From: Catonia carolina | Lineage: Eukaryota > Arthropoda > Insecta > Hemiptera > Achilidae | Assembly (NCBI GenBank): GCA_035578175.1 | Contig: JAQMRL010000006.1 | Location: 22,479,506-22,543,505, forward strand | Direction: 5' to 3' | DNA: 64,000 bases | Shown here: positions 1-13,144 of the stretch, one piece after another | How the letters are laid out: each line of letters opens with the position of its first letter | Numbering within the stretch: position 1 is the stretch's first letter | Program-made: the position numbers and the translations under genes | Notes under the pieces: model-generated | Database searches by the model: none | The model's input: the letters and a program-made list of their open reading frames with translations, nothing else | What the model was told of the DNA's origin: nothing

Positions 1-770
1 TAACTCTCTAAAGGAGCGTTTTCAGATTTATCAGTATGTGAATATTTTGTTTCTTACTTTTAGGTTTAAAATTACCTCTCGAAAGATTGTTATTTAATTT
101 TGAATCAGTCTGTATATTGCTATTATCTCCAGTAAAATAATTTGTAATTTTTCACGGCATCAGTTCCGGATCCGGTAATTTGATGTACTACTTAAACTAA
201 CAATCTATCAGACTTCCTAAACAACCAAAAATAAATTTTATCATTGCCAAATGGATAAACGAAATTATATATTCTTATTCATTGAGAAATAAAACGACTA
301 CTAATAATTTTATAATTTTTTTTTTAATAAAAAGAATAATAAAATAAATATGTACTAAGAAATTGCATCATTTTACTACTATTTTATATTCAGTAAGTTG
401 TAAAATGAAATATCGGTACATGGTCACTTAAACTCATACGCTTATTGGATACGGATGTAAACAATGTAACAAGCACATTTAAAAGGAAACCAACGAAAAA
501 TATAACAAGAAAATTATGTTAAATAAAATGATATGCATATATAAATACAAATAAAAATTATGAAATAAATAATAATATGTATCTAATGTACAATTATCAA
601 ATTATTATTTTCTTTGCTATTCATTGTTTTTTTTATTTTAAATTTCTTTTTTCATTGGATTTCTTACCCTCGAATTACAATGCAAAATTTGATAAAAACG
701 AAATTTGTATACTCTTTGTATAAGACTCTCTGTATTTGTAATTTTTATTTTTATTTGTATTTATTTTTTT
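1..770. other. AT-rich DNA, nothing recognised
   Basis: Both strands are dense in stops. Only short chance open frames occur, no repeat family. Confidence 0.6.
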
Positions 771-940
771 GCCGGCCGTATTGGCGTAGTTGGTAACGTG
801 CTCGCCTCTCATCATGCGGTCTTGAGTTCGAATCCCATTCAGGCACGGCATACTTTCATACGTTACAAAAATCATTTCATTCTTCACCGTCTGCATTAGC
901 AGTAATTGCAGAACAGTCAGACGTTAAACCAAAAAAAGTA
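771..940 (+). mobile_element. tRNA-derived SINE A, copy 1
   Basis: The head resembles a tRNA: an A-box-like ATTGGCGTAGTTGG and a B box AGTTCGAATCC. The body and tail include CACCGTCTGCATTAGCAG and CAGTCAGACGTTAAACC, ending in an A-rich run. It is closely related to 19359-19531. A minus-strand SINE B starts at its tail. Confidence 0.8.
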
Positions 941-1250
941 TTTTTTTATCGCTAAGTGTAGCTTATATTGCAATCTGTTCAATTTACGAACAATAATAAA
1001 CCCTTTGGCCCAGTGAGATAAGGATAATGTGTATGACGTTTAAATAAGATGCAGTCTTGTACAGACTCAGGCCTACGATTCCTGAAAGAGTTTTTAAGTA
1101 ATTGAACTATCAAAGTTCACTGGTGCCTAACTAAAAGTTACTTAAGTAGTTAAGAAAAAATACTAGGATTGAACTAGAAACCTTCGTCTTCAAAATCAGG
1201 TTTTTAACGCCTGTTATAGAGACGAATGTTACTGCACCAAATCCTAGTCA
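941..1250 (-). mobile_element. tRNA-derived SINE B, copy 1 (diverged)
   Basis: On the minus strand it runs from a tRNA-like start (GTTCAATCCTAG) through TGAGTCTGTACAAGACTGC to an end near AACAGATTGCAATATAAGC. It abuts the tail of SINE A at 940, giving a tail-to-tail SINE pair. Confidence 0.7.
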
Positions 1251-3737
1251 AGCTACTTAACTTATTTTTAGTAAGGTACTTTTATACGGATGCCCACATT
1301 TTCGAGGAACTAACATTTCTGTTTACGGTAACAAACAGTTATATTCGTACAGTTAACCTACAAAAGGTTCTGCGATATGCTGTATACGCTCTTGGTATGG
1401 TATAAGTTATTGTGTTTGTTGTACTGAAATTAAAGCAGTCTCGCATGCGCACTGATGCGTTTTCCCGTTTTACCCCTGGTTGCAAACAAAGGCAGACTCG
1501 TGACTCAAGTAACTATAGCAATTTAATTCCCAACTGCTTGTGTTTCTTTGAGAAGTGATTTTTCTAAGTCGTCTAAGTGAATATTTAAATACAACGTCTT
1601 TCATCTGTGGAATGGTGGAATCTATCATTGGCACTATTGGATAAGTGCATTTCTTAAGGGGGGTCTCAACGCTCTATCTCTACTATGTTAAAATTTGACC
1701 CGTTTTCTTAGGAATAATTAGAGATAATTACTCCAAATTTTTAACTCATATTTTATGAATATATTTTGTAACTTTTAACACGGTCGTTTATTGGTACGAT
1801 TAATTTTTAAAAAATAAAAAGTTTTTTTGCTGAGGTACCCATAGTAAATTCCACATTTCAAACTAGAAAATAAGTAATAACAGAAATACTGTCAAACTCT
1901 TACATTAAAAGTTGTAAAAGATATCCAGTGAGGTGTATGAAAAATTTCAAGAGATTATCTCAGCCCATTCCTGGGAAAACGGGTCTTTTGAACTAAAGAA
2001 GTGACTTTTCGGTAAAACGCTTTAAAAATTTATTTCCAATAATAATGAATACAAAATTATAGTTTTACTTACACTTCCAGTGGCATGTCTTCTAAATCTT
2101 GATACTAATAGATTGTATTCTTAAAAACAGTGCTGCCAGAAATAATAACATAAAATAATAACACAAAATTTCCCTACTGAGTAATAAATTAAACAAAAAT
2201 TTGAATTGAAATGGAACGCGCCAATACACTAAATGGTGCTTTCTGTGGTCATGACACTAATACATAAGAAGTGGCATATATAAAAAACTACTCATCATAT
2301 TTTAATAAATTTTGTCTGAAATTAAACACAAAAACTGGTAGAATACAATTCTACGAAAAAACAAAATTTCAAATTTTTCACCAAAATTGGATTGAGACCC
2401 ATAATGCAGAATTAATGTGTGAAGAGTTAAATTCGATAATTTTAATCCGTCAGTTGTTAACATCGTAAAGATATCGTAGTACTTATTAATTTGTCTGAAA
2501 TTACTGCTTCGTTTTTTGTTTACGTCCGAATTTTGCAAACATAATAGCTAATACAAAAGGTGCTGCGTGAAGAAGAAAATAAGTGTTGATGAAATGTCAG
2601 ACCTGACTGGGAATTGAACTCGAAACCCTTGGCATAGAAGAATACTCCTGGCGCTGCTAAGTGTGTATACAAAGTAAGTGTCGTCTACATAGGTCAGTAA
2701 GCACCTAAGTAAGTAATATTTGTACTATAATTAGATGCTTAGCATATATGACAAATTTTTTAACATACAAAACAAAAACAGAAAACAATAAAGTTTTATA
2801 AGCTTTTCTGGACAACTACAAATTAACAATAAAACTTAATTTTAATATAACTCTTGCTAATTTTTTTATGAATTTTATAAAAATTTATTCCCTAAATTAA
2901 ATTCGAAACTTCTCCTGAACGACAATCTGTAATACAATTTAAAATATTCTCCTAAATTGTGACCAAGAGAACACACAAAACCTAAAATTATTTTATAATA
3001 TTCTTTCCAAATTATTTCTGATAATAAAATTATTGTAGCTTGTTACAGGCGGAAGAGGAACCGACAGAGAATAAATGTAAAGTATAAAAAAAGAATACAA
3101 GTCAAAGATCTAATTTTTCAGGAGAAAGAAAATATGTTTTATTTATCAACAAAAGTTAACAATTTTCAATTGGGTTTGATAAAAAATCTTAGTCATTTTA
3201 TTTTTTTATTTAAAGCCATTTTTGGCTACATAAAGTAATTTCAGAAATTTCTGGAAGCACTTTTGCAGCTTTCAGTAATATTTTTCACAGGAAGCTCTTC
3301 TCCTTTCATCCGCCCATCCAGTGTTCATTGCCTATATATTGTTCTTAGAGGTTGAGGAAGGCTCCAATTCCTTCGTGCAAGTTAGTACGGGCTTTTCAGC
3401 TTTTCAGAATCATAATATGTATGCACCTCGTGATGCAACAGTGGATCTTTGAAGGTGGTTACCACCAAGGTAGTTCTATTTAACAGACACCATTACGTAT
3501 GCTAGTTATTTTAAAGTAACAGATTACTGCATCCTATTTTAGAAAATGGTTGTAAACTGTAGAGCTTTCCTCTTCAGTTCAGTAAAACAGATATTTCATT
3601 TATTCCAGGCCATGATATAAAGACCGTAACTCAAAAATACTGTGCCTTGGACAAAGGTTTTTTTCATTTTTTATAGCTCCACACTCGTTTCAGTGCTGGG
3701 AAATGAACCTTACAGCTAAAATACTATATTTAAGAAA
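1251..3737. other. AT-rich DNA with one SINE fragment
   Basis: Apart from the SINE fragment at 2585-2695 I see nothing coding. A slightly GC-richer 60 bp (1440-1500) has no matching features. Confidence 0.5.
2585..2695 (-). mobile_element. tRNA-derived SINE A-like fragment
   Basis: On the minus strand the B box is GAGTTCAATTCC, followed by CAGTCAGGTCTGACAT, matching the 16345-16492 copy. The tail is missing. Confidence 0.55.
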
Positions 3738-4662
3738 AAAATCTGGTGGGAAACACTCACACAACTTTCTCTTGCCAATGCAAATAATTAACAATAAACC
3801 TAACATTAGTAATAAAACATTAGAAATAAACAAAAAACTAACCTCAAAAAACATTAGTGAAATACGCAAAATTAAAATCGACCTCAGTTTGGCTTAAAAA
3901 TACGGAAAATCGCTCATTCACGCTAAACTAGGCACTGTACAAAAAAAAGCTTTAAATAAAAGTTTTAGATCTCTTAACTTCCTATAAATTTTATTTTATA
4001 CACTTTTGTCGTAAAATGCATTCTAAGGCCGAAATCTTAAAAAAATAGATTTTTCACACGTTTTCGTGAGAAAAAAACAGAAAATTGCTAATTACCGCTA
4101 AACTAAGCGATATACAAAAAAATGTTTGAAAAAAAAGTTGTAGAATTTTACATTCTCTACAACTTTTATTATATAACGATTTGCGCTAAAATGCATATTA
4201 AAGCCGCAATCTTAAAAAGAAAATGTTTTTACGTAAAAACAGCCTCAAGCAGAATTTCAGCAAACATGGCGCCTAGCCTATATTGTAGAGAATAAAAAAT
4301 TGAGTAAACCAGGCGATTTTAAAAAAAATCGTAGGATCAGTTTTTGAGAAAATCGCAAGAAAGTGAAAAATTATACGAATAAACTACTACTTCCGGTTGA
4401 CCGATTTTGATGAAAATGTTCGTGTTCGGTCAGGTAGTGGTATGTAACTTAAGTTTCAAGTTTCAAGTTCGTAAGATGTTCCGTTCTTGAGATATTCTGT
4501 TCACACACAGACAAACACACAGACACACAGACACACACACAGACCAATCGCTAAAAACATGTTTTTTGGGTTCAGGGTGTCTGAAAACGTATAGATTCGG
4601 TGAAAAATCGACATGAAAACAATACTTTCCTTCCTATATATTCATATAGGCAAGAGAAAGTA
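3738..4662 (+). repeat. family E repeat, near full length, short terminal inverted repeats
   Basis: A repeat of about 0.92 kb. ACTTTCTCTTGCC (3764-3776) near the left end is the reverse complement of GGCAAGAGAAAGT (4649-4661) at the right end. About 25 bp beyond the left motif (CTGGTG...AACACTCACAC) is also shared with the copy at 22657-23668. Inside are a hairpin (GTTGTAGA...TCTACAAC), TTCCGGTTGACCGATTTTGA and a short CA-repeat. No coding capacity; probably a non-autonomous DNA element. Confidence 0.75.
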
Positions 4663-6037
4663 AAAATGTACTTTTATGGAACTAAATTATCTCATTTTAC
4701 CGCTTTTTGACTTAGGCCTATATACTCTTTTCCCCTGCCACTCCAGGAATAAAAAACTGTAACTTATCTTTTCCAACAAACTTTAAAATAACTGATTTAT
4801 GAACTTCATTTATTTGTTAAGTGATTAATTTAATTAAAAAATACATTTTCTTAAATTACCGTAGACATTCATGTTTTGTCATCTAATTCAATGACTATAC
4901 AAAAAGTGAAATGAATGTTCTTTTATTGTTTAATCATTGTCTTGAATTCGTCCAATTGTTTGACCCACAAAACAGTTTCGTTTTTCGTTACACGTTTTTT
5001 ATGACTACTTATTTTTTATTACCGTAGTTTCATTTAATAAAGAAGGTATTAGTGTTCTTCATTTCCTTTTTATTACTGCACTATTATTGTATCTTTTATT
5101 AGATTAAATGTATAGTTATCTAATAACTGTAACTAAAATGCAACGTGCGTTAAAAACTATCTTATTGCATTAGATGTTTTAATTACATCATTATTTTCTC
5201 CGTAAAGGTTACTTAACTAAATATTTTGGAAATAATTTACAGTGAAGTTAAGATTCCTTTAACTTTATTTATTTACTCTTTAATGTCTTTCAGCATAAAT
5301 TCGTAATAATTGTGGTTTAAGTAATTCCATAATAACTCCTTTTAAAACTGGCTTTTCACATACACATAAAACTAAGTAAACACATTAAACACATTAAACT
5401 AAGCAGACGTTGAAAAGCAACAGATGAAAAATGAAAATCCTTACCAGGAATAGGATCTAGGACCATCGAGATAGAAGCCTGTTACATTGATAGAACAATC
5501 GGAAGGCCTTCAATCAGGGGGTTTGACTTTTTCCTTACAGTACTCAAAGATATTATTAACTCGTGTCAAAAAGTTTTTAATATAAATAATTTTGATAATA
5601 GGTTTCATTCAATGTAAGTATTTTTGTCTTTATTAAGAAAAAACTGCGATTGTAAATTAATAAAACTGATAATATTTGTGTTAATATAATTGTATAATGT
5701 TCTATTTTTCTGTTGATTGAGGAAAAACATCCTAGTAACAAATTTTTGAAGCTGCGGAGATATATTATCTACGAAAAGTCAAAGATTGTAAGAAGAAAAC
5801 AGAATTCAAAATTGTAATATAAAGAAAAATTTGGAGACAATCGGTGTAATTGAGAGAATCAGTTATTATCGCAATAAATAAATGCCTTCAAAAAAAAGGA
5901 TCCAAAACTAGTTCTAAAATACAGATTGAGGGAAGGAGAAGCTTGAGAAGAGCTTTACAGAAGTAATTTATTGTAATTGAAAAATTATTGTAAATGAAAT
6001 ACATTTTGATGCCGGAATAGGCTGTTTAACATATATC
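4663..6037. other. AT-rich DNA, nothing secure
   Basis: The minus strand of 5390-5510 has a B-box-like GGTCCTAGATCC and may be an old SINE head, but there is no second copy to compare in the window. Confidence 0.4.
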
Positions 6038-6325
6038 ATTTTTTTATCCCTAATTGTGTACATTGCAATCTGTTCAATTCAGAACAATAAGCAACCCCAT
6101 GACCCAATGAGATGAGGATGATATGTATGACGTTTAAATGAGGTGTAGTCTTGTACAGATCCAGGCCGATCGTTCCTGAGAGAGTATGGTTAATTGAACC
6201 CCAATTTTCAAAGTATACCGGTAACCACTGTCTAGTATTCAAATCTTTACAAAAGTAACTACATTTACTAGTATTTGAACCAGGAACCTTCATCTCCAAA
6301 AATCAGCTGCTAAACATCTGATATA
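6038..6325 (-). mobile_element. tRNA-derived SINE B, copy 2
   Basis: Minus strand: AGATGAAGGTTCCTGGTTC with B box GGTTCAAATAC, then AGACAGTGGTTACCGG, GGATCTGTACAAGACTAC, and an end at TTGCAATGTACACAATTAGG. The 5' tRNA-like head is cut short. Confidence 0.75.
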
Positions 6326-8694
6326 TATATCATTAAATGAAAAAGTCACAATTTTCACAATTAATACTTTATTTCTAATTTAATTTTTTAAATTCAACTT
6401 TACTTTATTGTACATTTTGGAAAAAGTTCGCAGAGGTAGGGCTATCACCAGAATGATACATCCTGTTTTGTGAATCATCATTTATATCTTGTGGCACTAA
6501 AAATAGAATCTTTCGTTTTTTTGTTGCAAAGTAAGGTAATCTGTGCGTAAGTAATCGCTGATGGCCACGGGATCTTTTGTAGAAACAAATGAGGAAACTG
6601 AAGTAATGACTGTTAGCTACATGAAGTAAAAACAAGTGTTATTTAATTCAAAGTGTAATGCAATAACTAATTTATCATCACAAAACGATATGTATTAAGC
6701 GTCTTTGCATGTTTCAACTGCAAACGTTTTAATCACTTGCTTCCTGGTGAATTATGGATGCCCATCTATTCAAAGGTTGTCCAATATCGCATTATCTGAT
6801 TTACGTAAGTGAACACTTTAGCTGTTTGATGGCCTGGAATGACCACATAATCTTACTTGTATCTTTATATCGTTGATATTCCTATGATACATTAAGATTA
6901 CGCCTAATATCTTCATTTATATTCTGGTCCAGCAAATAAATTCCTGCGAAAGGTCTTAACAATCTCAACCGCCTTCTTTCTTAGAATCTCAGACAAGACC
7001 CAACATTTTAAACCACACATTAAAATGGGAAGAACCAAAATGTAAGAAAACTCTGAACTGGTCTTCGTTGATAGATACGTTACCGATAAAATTATACTTA
7101 CTGTGTGAAATTAACTTTTGAAACTTCTTAAATTTAATTTTTACATCACATAATTGCACATAAGGGACATCACATATAAAGTAAACAAATGAATGTACTT
7201 GCATAACTGATTGTTATAAATATATAACAGATTGTAAAAAAATTTACAAAATACATAATAAAAAAGAAATATCAACTGAAATAAAATAGAAAACATATAT
7301 GAAGAAATGAAGAAAAAAAATTCATTGAAAATTGTATATTTATATTAGAAAAAACTTCCATTTACATACATTTTTATAAATAGTTTATTGTAACAATAAT
7401 GTCAAGATTTTATTATAAAAATTTGCATAACTTTACACTGAAATGTATTTATATGTGATAATAATAATATATATATATATATATATAGAACTAGACTATA
7501 TATTTCCACAATTTTCTTGAGATTGCGGAGGTCAGTGCTACAGTTTAAAAGCCTTCAGATATTTGACTAGTAGGGGGTAGAAATAGTTTCTAAATGTCTT
7601 GTTACTATATAACAATAGTGTCGCGCTCCATATAAGTCATTTTACTCATTATCAGCATAACGCTACGTGGTTATTTAACTGATCTGCAGATATGTCTCTA
7701 CTAAAAAAATCCGTATGTATTGCATTTTTATTTCGTTTTTGGTTTACTGATATATTGTAAATGTGATGATAGATTTTTTTTTGATAAATTTGATTCTCTA
7801 CTCTAAAACAAAAATTTGATTCATAAAATTAAAATATGCATAATTAGAAACAGTAATTTCAGAAACCCCATAAGTTAAAATTTTACATCTTTTCTTTAGT
7901 GCATTTTAGGAATAACTGAATGTAAACACACCATCCCAACAAAAATTACATAAGTCTGGCTTTCCTTAAGTAATAAATTATATAACACTAAGAAAAGGCA
8001 TATCCTTAAGGATATAAAGTGTTTCCTTCTAATTAAAAAATGAAAGTGGATGTTCTTTTGAAGCTTAACCTCTACTTTTTAGTGGAAGACCCCATGCAAA
8101 GATTCTATGCAAAAATATTTTTAAGGTGTATAACTACTGTTTATGACAACGATGGAGAACGTAAATAGCCCTGAAACCAACATTTTTCCCTCTTAAAGTT
8201 AAGAATTTTAATTTTTATTATTTCAGAAAGCTATTTTAAGTTATTATGTAAACTACTAAAATAAATAAATGAATAGAACTACTGTACAGTAGTATTTCTT
8301 CTGGTCTAACAATGTATTTTATAGAAAACAGCGTAAGTTAAAATTTTACTCCAATTTATTTCGGAAACACCTTAAGTCTAAATTATCAATTTGTTTTAAA
8401 CAAGAGGCTTGTCGTCAAAAAGACAAAAGTATATTTTATATTAAAAAGGACAGCCCTCTGAACAAATTTATATTTTTTAATTGAACCCTAATAAATTATA
8501 AGTATTTTAATTTACCCAAAAGTTAGGTTTTTTTGACTTATGGGCTTTTTGAAACGATCGGTTCTAATATATATTATGTTTTATTTTATTTTGAGTTTAT
8601 ATAATCTTTTTGTATCTTTAATTTTTATTACGGTACTGTACATTGAGCAGCACAACTTTCGTATGTGATAATTAAATGGCGGTGGGGAATTCCA
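6326..8694. other. AT-rich DNA with a short (AT)n
   Basis: No coding or repeat family seen besides the microsatellite at 7467-7487. Confidence 0.5.
7467..7487. repeat. (AT)n microsatellite
   Basis: About ten AT units after an ATAATAAT stretch. Confidence 0.85.
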
Positions 8695-9005
8695 CTTTAA
8701 GGAGAAGACTTACCAAGTGGTACATCCTCCGTTTAAAACTACGGGTATTGTCCGTTATTCAGACCAAGAAGTCTCTACTCCATTTTTGCTTTAGACTTCG
8801 CACAGTTGGGAAGTTCCTTGTTGCTAGATCACGGGCTAATTGGTTTGGATGGTCATTTAACCTTTCGCAGAAATGTACTATACAAGGGGAAGTGGTTAGC
8901 TCCTTTACTGTCGGAATTTTGCAAACGTCGTTGGGGGTTTTATTGCTTACATAAAAAGGAGTGCCAGAAGCAAGTCTTAAGAATTTTGATTGAAAGGCCT
9001 AGATG
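8695..9005 (-). pseudogene. jockey-like LINE, C-terminal coding fragment
   Basis: On the minus strand it reads PFYVSNKTPNDVCKIPTVKE, then RLNDHPNQLARDLATRNFP and LKQKWSRDFLV before a stop. This is the usual end of insect jockey-group ORF2. Plus-strand open frames here are antisense shadows. Confidence 0.75.
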
Positions 9006-9192
9006 AACTATTAATATTACTCTCTGCCGCTATTCCAAACCATACGTCCAGTTTATAATACGTCCAGTATATGTTTTAAGAAAATTAAGTTATAAACGTG
9101 ACATGAAAATCAGGTTGTTTTATCTTTTAAAGTAAATAAATCAACCTTAAATTTATTTATGTGTTCAAAAATATTACTCTCTTCGTAATAGA

Positions 9193-9430
9193 GAAGTGGA
9201 GTGTTAAATTGTTTGCTTTCAATCTGCTAGTTGCAGGGCTGCAAAAATTAGTTCTGTTTCTTTTCACATGGTCAGCCAACTATATGACTAAAGCATTTAA
9301 AAACAGAAGTAAAGGTGTAAAAGACACTAGTCAGAGTTATCTCCACTGAGAGTAATGAATTTTCATCATTCTTACTTATGGTGAATGAAGTGATGGTGTC
9401 ATTTGCAGGGTAGAAAGTGAGTCATTTTTC
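9193..9430 (+). mobile_element. SINE C, 5' half
   Basis: It matches the family from GTGGAGTGTTAAATTG through AGACACTAGTCAGAG to TTTGCAGGGTAGAAAG. The 3' hairpin is absent. Confidence 0.7.
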
Positions 9431-9519
9431 TTTATACAATGGTTTTAAGTTCAGGCGGTTTTTAAGTTGAATACGAAAGGTACTTAAGCAGAGTCTGCTT
9501 AGGGGATGTGCGTGCTGTT

Positions 9520-9842
9520 TATGTTTTTTTATCCCTAATGTGTGTATGTTACAATCTGCATGTTTTAAGAAAATTAAGCAACGCCATGACCCAATTAGAT
9601 GAGGAAGATATATGTAACGTGTAAATAAGATGTAGTCTTGTACAGACTCAGGCCGACCATTCCTAAGAGAGTATGGTTAATCGAATAACTATCATAATCA
9701 CTTTCATTTGTATTCAAATCCGTATAAAAGTAACTACCTTTACTAGTATTTTAACCATGGAACCTTCTTCTTCAAAAATTAGCTATTAAACAGCTGACTC
9801 ACGGCGACGACTTTACTACTACACTAACCCGGTGGGTTATCT
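9520..9842 (-). mobile_element. tRNA-derived SINE B, copy 3 (full head)
   Basis: On the minus strand the head is intact: ACCCACCGGGTTAGTGTAG (A-box region), then GTCGTCGCCGTGAGTCAGC and the B-box region. It ends at an ACACATTAGGGATAAA-like tail. With 53845-54168 it defines the full family length, about 320 bp. Confidence 0.75.
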
Positions 9843-10169
9843 TATGTAAATTAAAATATTTAAAAAGAAAACAATTTAGATTAAGTAACATACTAAGTGT
9901 AGTATTCATTAGCAAACGTTTTTTTTATTCAATAGTTTACTATTTTCCATTGGGACTTTATTAAATACGTACAACTTTGAGGTACATCTGTCATTTCAAA
10001 CATCAAAATCTTGGAGCGATCTCAATCAAAGACAATCAGACACATGGTAAACATAACCTAGTATTTATATAACAAATTTATTTATAGAAATCTTAACTAT
10101 ATAACGATAGTGAAAAAAATAATTTCAAAATTTAGTATTAATTATTTGGACAGAAGTTACAAATAAAAC

Positions 10170-10290
10170 TTATTGTTGTTTTGGTCATCAGCCGAAAGGC
10201 TGGATTGAACCTCTAGAGGCTTTACTAAGTATAACAAGGAGTAAGTTGGTTTACCTTGCCTTCCTCGTTGAGTGGAAAAAATCATCGATG
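10170..10290 (-). mobile_element. SINE C, 3' fragment, minus strand
   Basis: Starting at the tail (TTGTTGTT on the plus strand), it carries the hairpin CAGCCGAAAGGCTG and the palindromic block AACCTCTAGAGG. It stops near GTTGAGTGG. Confidence 0.7.
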
Positions 10291-11574
10291 GATGTTTGAG
10301 TTCTTTTAGTTTTATTTAACTTCTCTGCCACATTAATTTTATTTTATTTTTCAAAGAAAATGAATAGATTAAAACACAGTAATATTATTTAAAAAATAAA
10401 ATAATATAATAGTTTTCTGAAAACAAAAATTAAAAAATTTGATTTTTTGGACTTGGTTAAAAATCATTGTAATCAAAACTTAGCGTAATATTCTTTTGTA
10501 TTTGAGCTACTTAATTTCATTTTTTTCGTAATTATCACAGAAATTAAAATGTTCAAATCAAAGTCAATTTATTTTTGGCTTCAGTAGTTTTTTAATCTTT
10601 TTGTCTTATTAGTTAGGCCTTCTTATTGTTAAAGAAATTTAACAGACTATAATGTAGCAGTAATAAAAATAAAAGTCGTTTTACAAAAGCTGTCAGAAAT
10701 GGCTGAAAGAACATCACGAACAAAAGAGGTAGAAATGAAATTGAGTTATCTCGTTCAAAGAAAAAAGTTCAGCTTACAGTCTAACCATGTAGTAAATGAG
10801 TGAAGGTGCAAATTACAGGCGCGAAATTATGTAAGTGCTTTTTAGGAAGTTTGGTAAATAATAAGCACTCAAACCTTTGGAACTAGTTGGGAATGCTCTA
10901 GTAAACCCCCCCCCCTCCAAATTAGTGGCGTAACTGTACTACCACTGAGTCCCGTGGTAAATTAATCGGATGGGACCCACCCTACGTGTAAAAATACTCA
11001 ACCAATGTTGTAGTTTCTTTTCAATAAAACGTACAAAACGCTATTATAATTGTGCGAATCTATTTTATAGTAACATGCGTTTTGGATTAAAATAATTTTA
11101 TTTTTACTCAAAATTTTAATCATTAAAATTCCTTTTCTCAAGCTTCTGTTCAGCAAATGTGTTAACATTATCGAATTTCAAATTTCGCGCCACGGAATAT
11201 TCGATGGATAAAATAGCTAAGTTGTGTAACCTTTCTTGTCCCACAGAATTTCTAAAAATAAGATTGTATTAATTCGAATTTTAAAAAAGATTGCTCGGCA
11301 CTAGCCACAGTCACAGGAATGTTTGCAAAATAAGAGATATGAAGTCTACACTTAAGAAAAGCTTTACGACATTGCGTAGTGGTATGTATCACGATTTTAT
11401 CAAGGACTTATGGTATGTATCAAGGACTTATGTTGAGCCCGCGCCACGAAAGGAATCCCGTGGCGAAAGTATTAATTATCAGAAAAACAGACAAAACTTT
11501 TCCATAAGTTTACAGCTACACATTTTTATATACGCACATTTACACACACACGCCACAATTTTAAAACACGCTTC
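10291..11574. other. mostly unassigned DNA
   Basis: It holds a C10 run near 10905 and TTAGTGGCGTAAC (10922-10934), which recurs inverted at 12335-12347. No host gene seen. Confidence 0.4.
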
Positions 11575-12170
11575 TGTCAACTGAAACGCTTGATAGACGT
11601 TCTAAATTAAACATATCACATAAATCAATAATCTACAAGACAGTCTTAAGACAAATCTGGATTTATATGAAGTTCAATTTGGGAGAGCTGCTAAACGATT
11701 CAAAACAAGATTCTACGACCGATAACACAATGCCCCTTTTACTTCACTAACTTAATGTTGCACAAAGACTTACAAATCCCATACGTAAATGATGTCACGA
11801 AACAACTATACACGAAACAAACTATAAAGTGTGTTTGATGCACGACAAATCAGAATTACATTACAACCCTCTCATACGAAACATGTACATTAGGGCGATA
11901 CCGGGTACTCAGCACAGACGTTTAAAAACAAAAAAACAATCTTCATGGCCAATTGTAGGGCTTTAGTGTTAACTGCAAGCTCAGAAAAACAATTTTCAAG
12001 TTTTATTCAGAAATTTAGAGTTATATTTAGAAATTGTTATATTGATGTAATAACAGATACTGAATTTTCAATTAAAAGTGTCAAAAAAATTACAGTGTTG
12101 CTACAGCACTGCGACTACGAAAGTGGCGAGGACTTTATTACTACGTTCCTGAATACGTTTTAAAACTCGG
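11575..12170 (+). pseudogene. jockey-like LINE, 3' fragment
   Basis: Related to 55165-55690 over most of its length. The shared segment encodes KLNISHKSIIYKTVLRQIW, then a region that in the other copy reads IPYVND(V)AKQF and HDKSELR(D)N. Many stops and frameshifts. Confidence 0.65.
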
Positions 12171-12377
12171 CGATATTGTTTTCTTACAAATGCATTCAAA
12201 TCTTAATAAATTTTTTAATGTAAAAACAAATATATGTTTTACAATTTTGTAATAATGAATGTTAGGACCCATCTGCAGTCACCGCCCTCTCAAACCGAGG
12301 GCCCCTTGCATTTTGACCGTTCTGCCACCCTACTGTTACGCCACTAACTCTAATTCTTGTTTTACTTAAAAAACATT

Positions 12378-12430
12378 TATAGGTTCAAACTAGCCTTTTA
12401 GCTGATGATCTAAGCAACAACAACACATAA
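12378..12430 (+). mobile_element. SINE C, terminal 3' fragment
   Basis: Only the last 50 bp: ATAGGTTCAAACTAGCC, the hairpin loop, then GATCTAAGCAACAACAAC. Confidence 0.6.
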
Positions 12431-13144
12431 TTCAAAAATAATTGTAAAATTTTAACCTATAATTACACTCGAATTAATCTCCAAATTAAATAAAAAATGG
12501 GTAGATAATTAAATTATTTTCGTATGATAAAGTATAATATATAAAGGTTTAAGAAAGCCTCTTAAATCTTATTACATAGTATTCAGGTGTAATAATTTAT
12601 GTAATAGCATTCTATATGCCATGTCATACACTTTCAGTAACCTATTATTGTGGATGACAGTTTGACTCTTGAGTTCTATTATGTAAACCATTATTATAAA
12701 ATCACCTTAAACTGTAATAAAAAAAGCGGAAGATGAAAAATAATAACCCTGTTTTTAGTAACGCATTTTTTAAGGACTAAGCACTTGTTTAATTTCAAAT
12801 TTTTGTACATGAGCTTACATTGCGTCAATAAATAATTCATCCTTGCTTAATTTTTAATTTACTTAAAAATAGATTAACAACTTGGCCGTTTACCCCTACT
12901 GAGGGTTATGGAGAGATACGTTTTAACGTGTTAAAAGAGTTGCAATTTCTTTTTTTACATATAATAACAATAAAATTTACCCGTTTTCTCAACAGCCAAA
13001 CAGATATTGGCTTAAAATTAGTATCCCATATTCAGTGTAATTCAATATAGATTTAAACAAAAGGATTTTATAGAATAATAACTTCCTTTTTTATTTACCG
13101 CAAAAATCGACAATCTATTCAGATGCAATAAAAAGATAAGTTAA

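Noticed and set aside
6036..6299. 87-aa minus-strand frame, and a similar 67-aa plus-strand frame at 43116
   Set aside because: Both are SINE B sequence; the similarity comes from the repeat.
8676..9006. Plus-strand open frames of 92 and 66 aa
   Set aside because: Antisense to a jockey-like LINE C-terminus on the minus strand, which gives recognisable protein.
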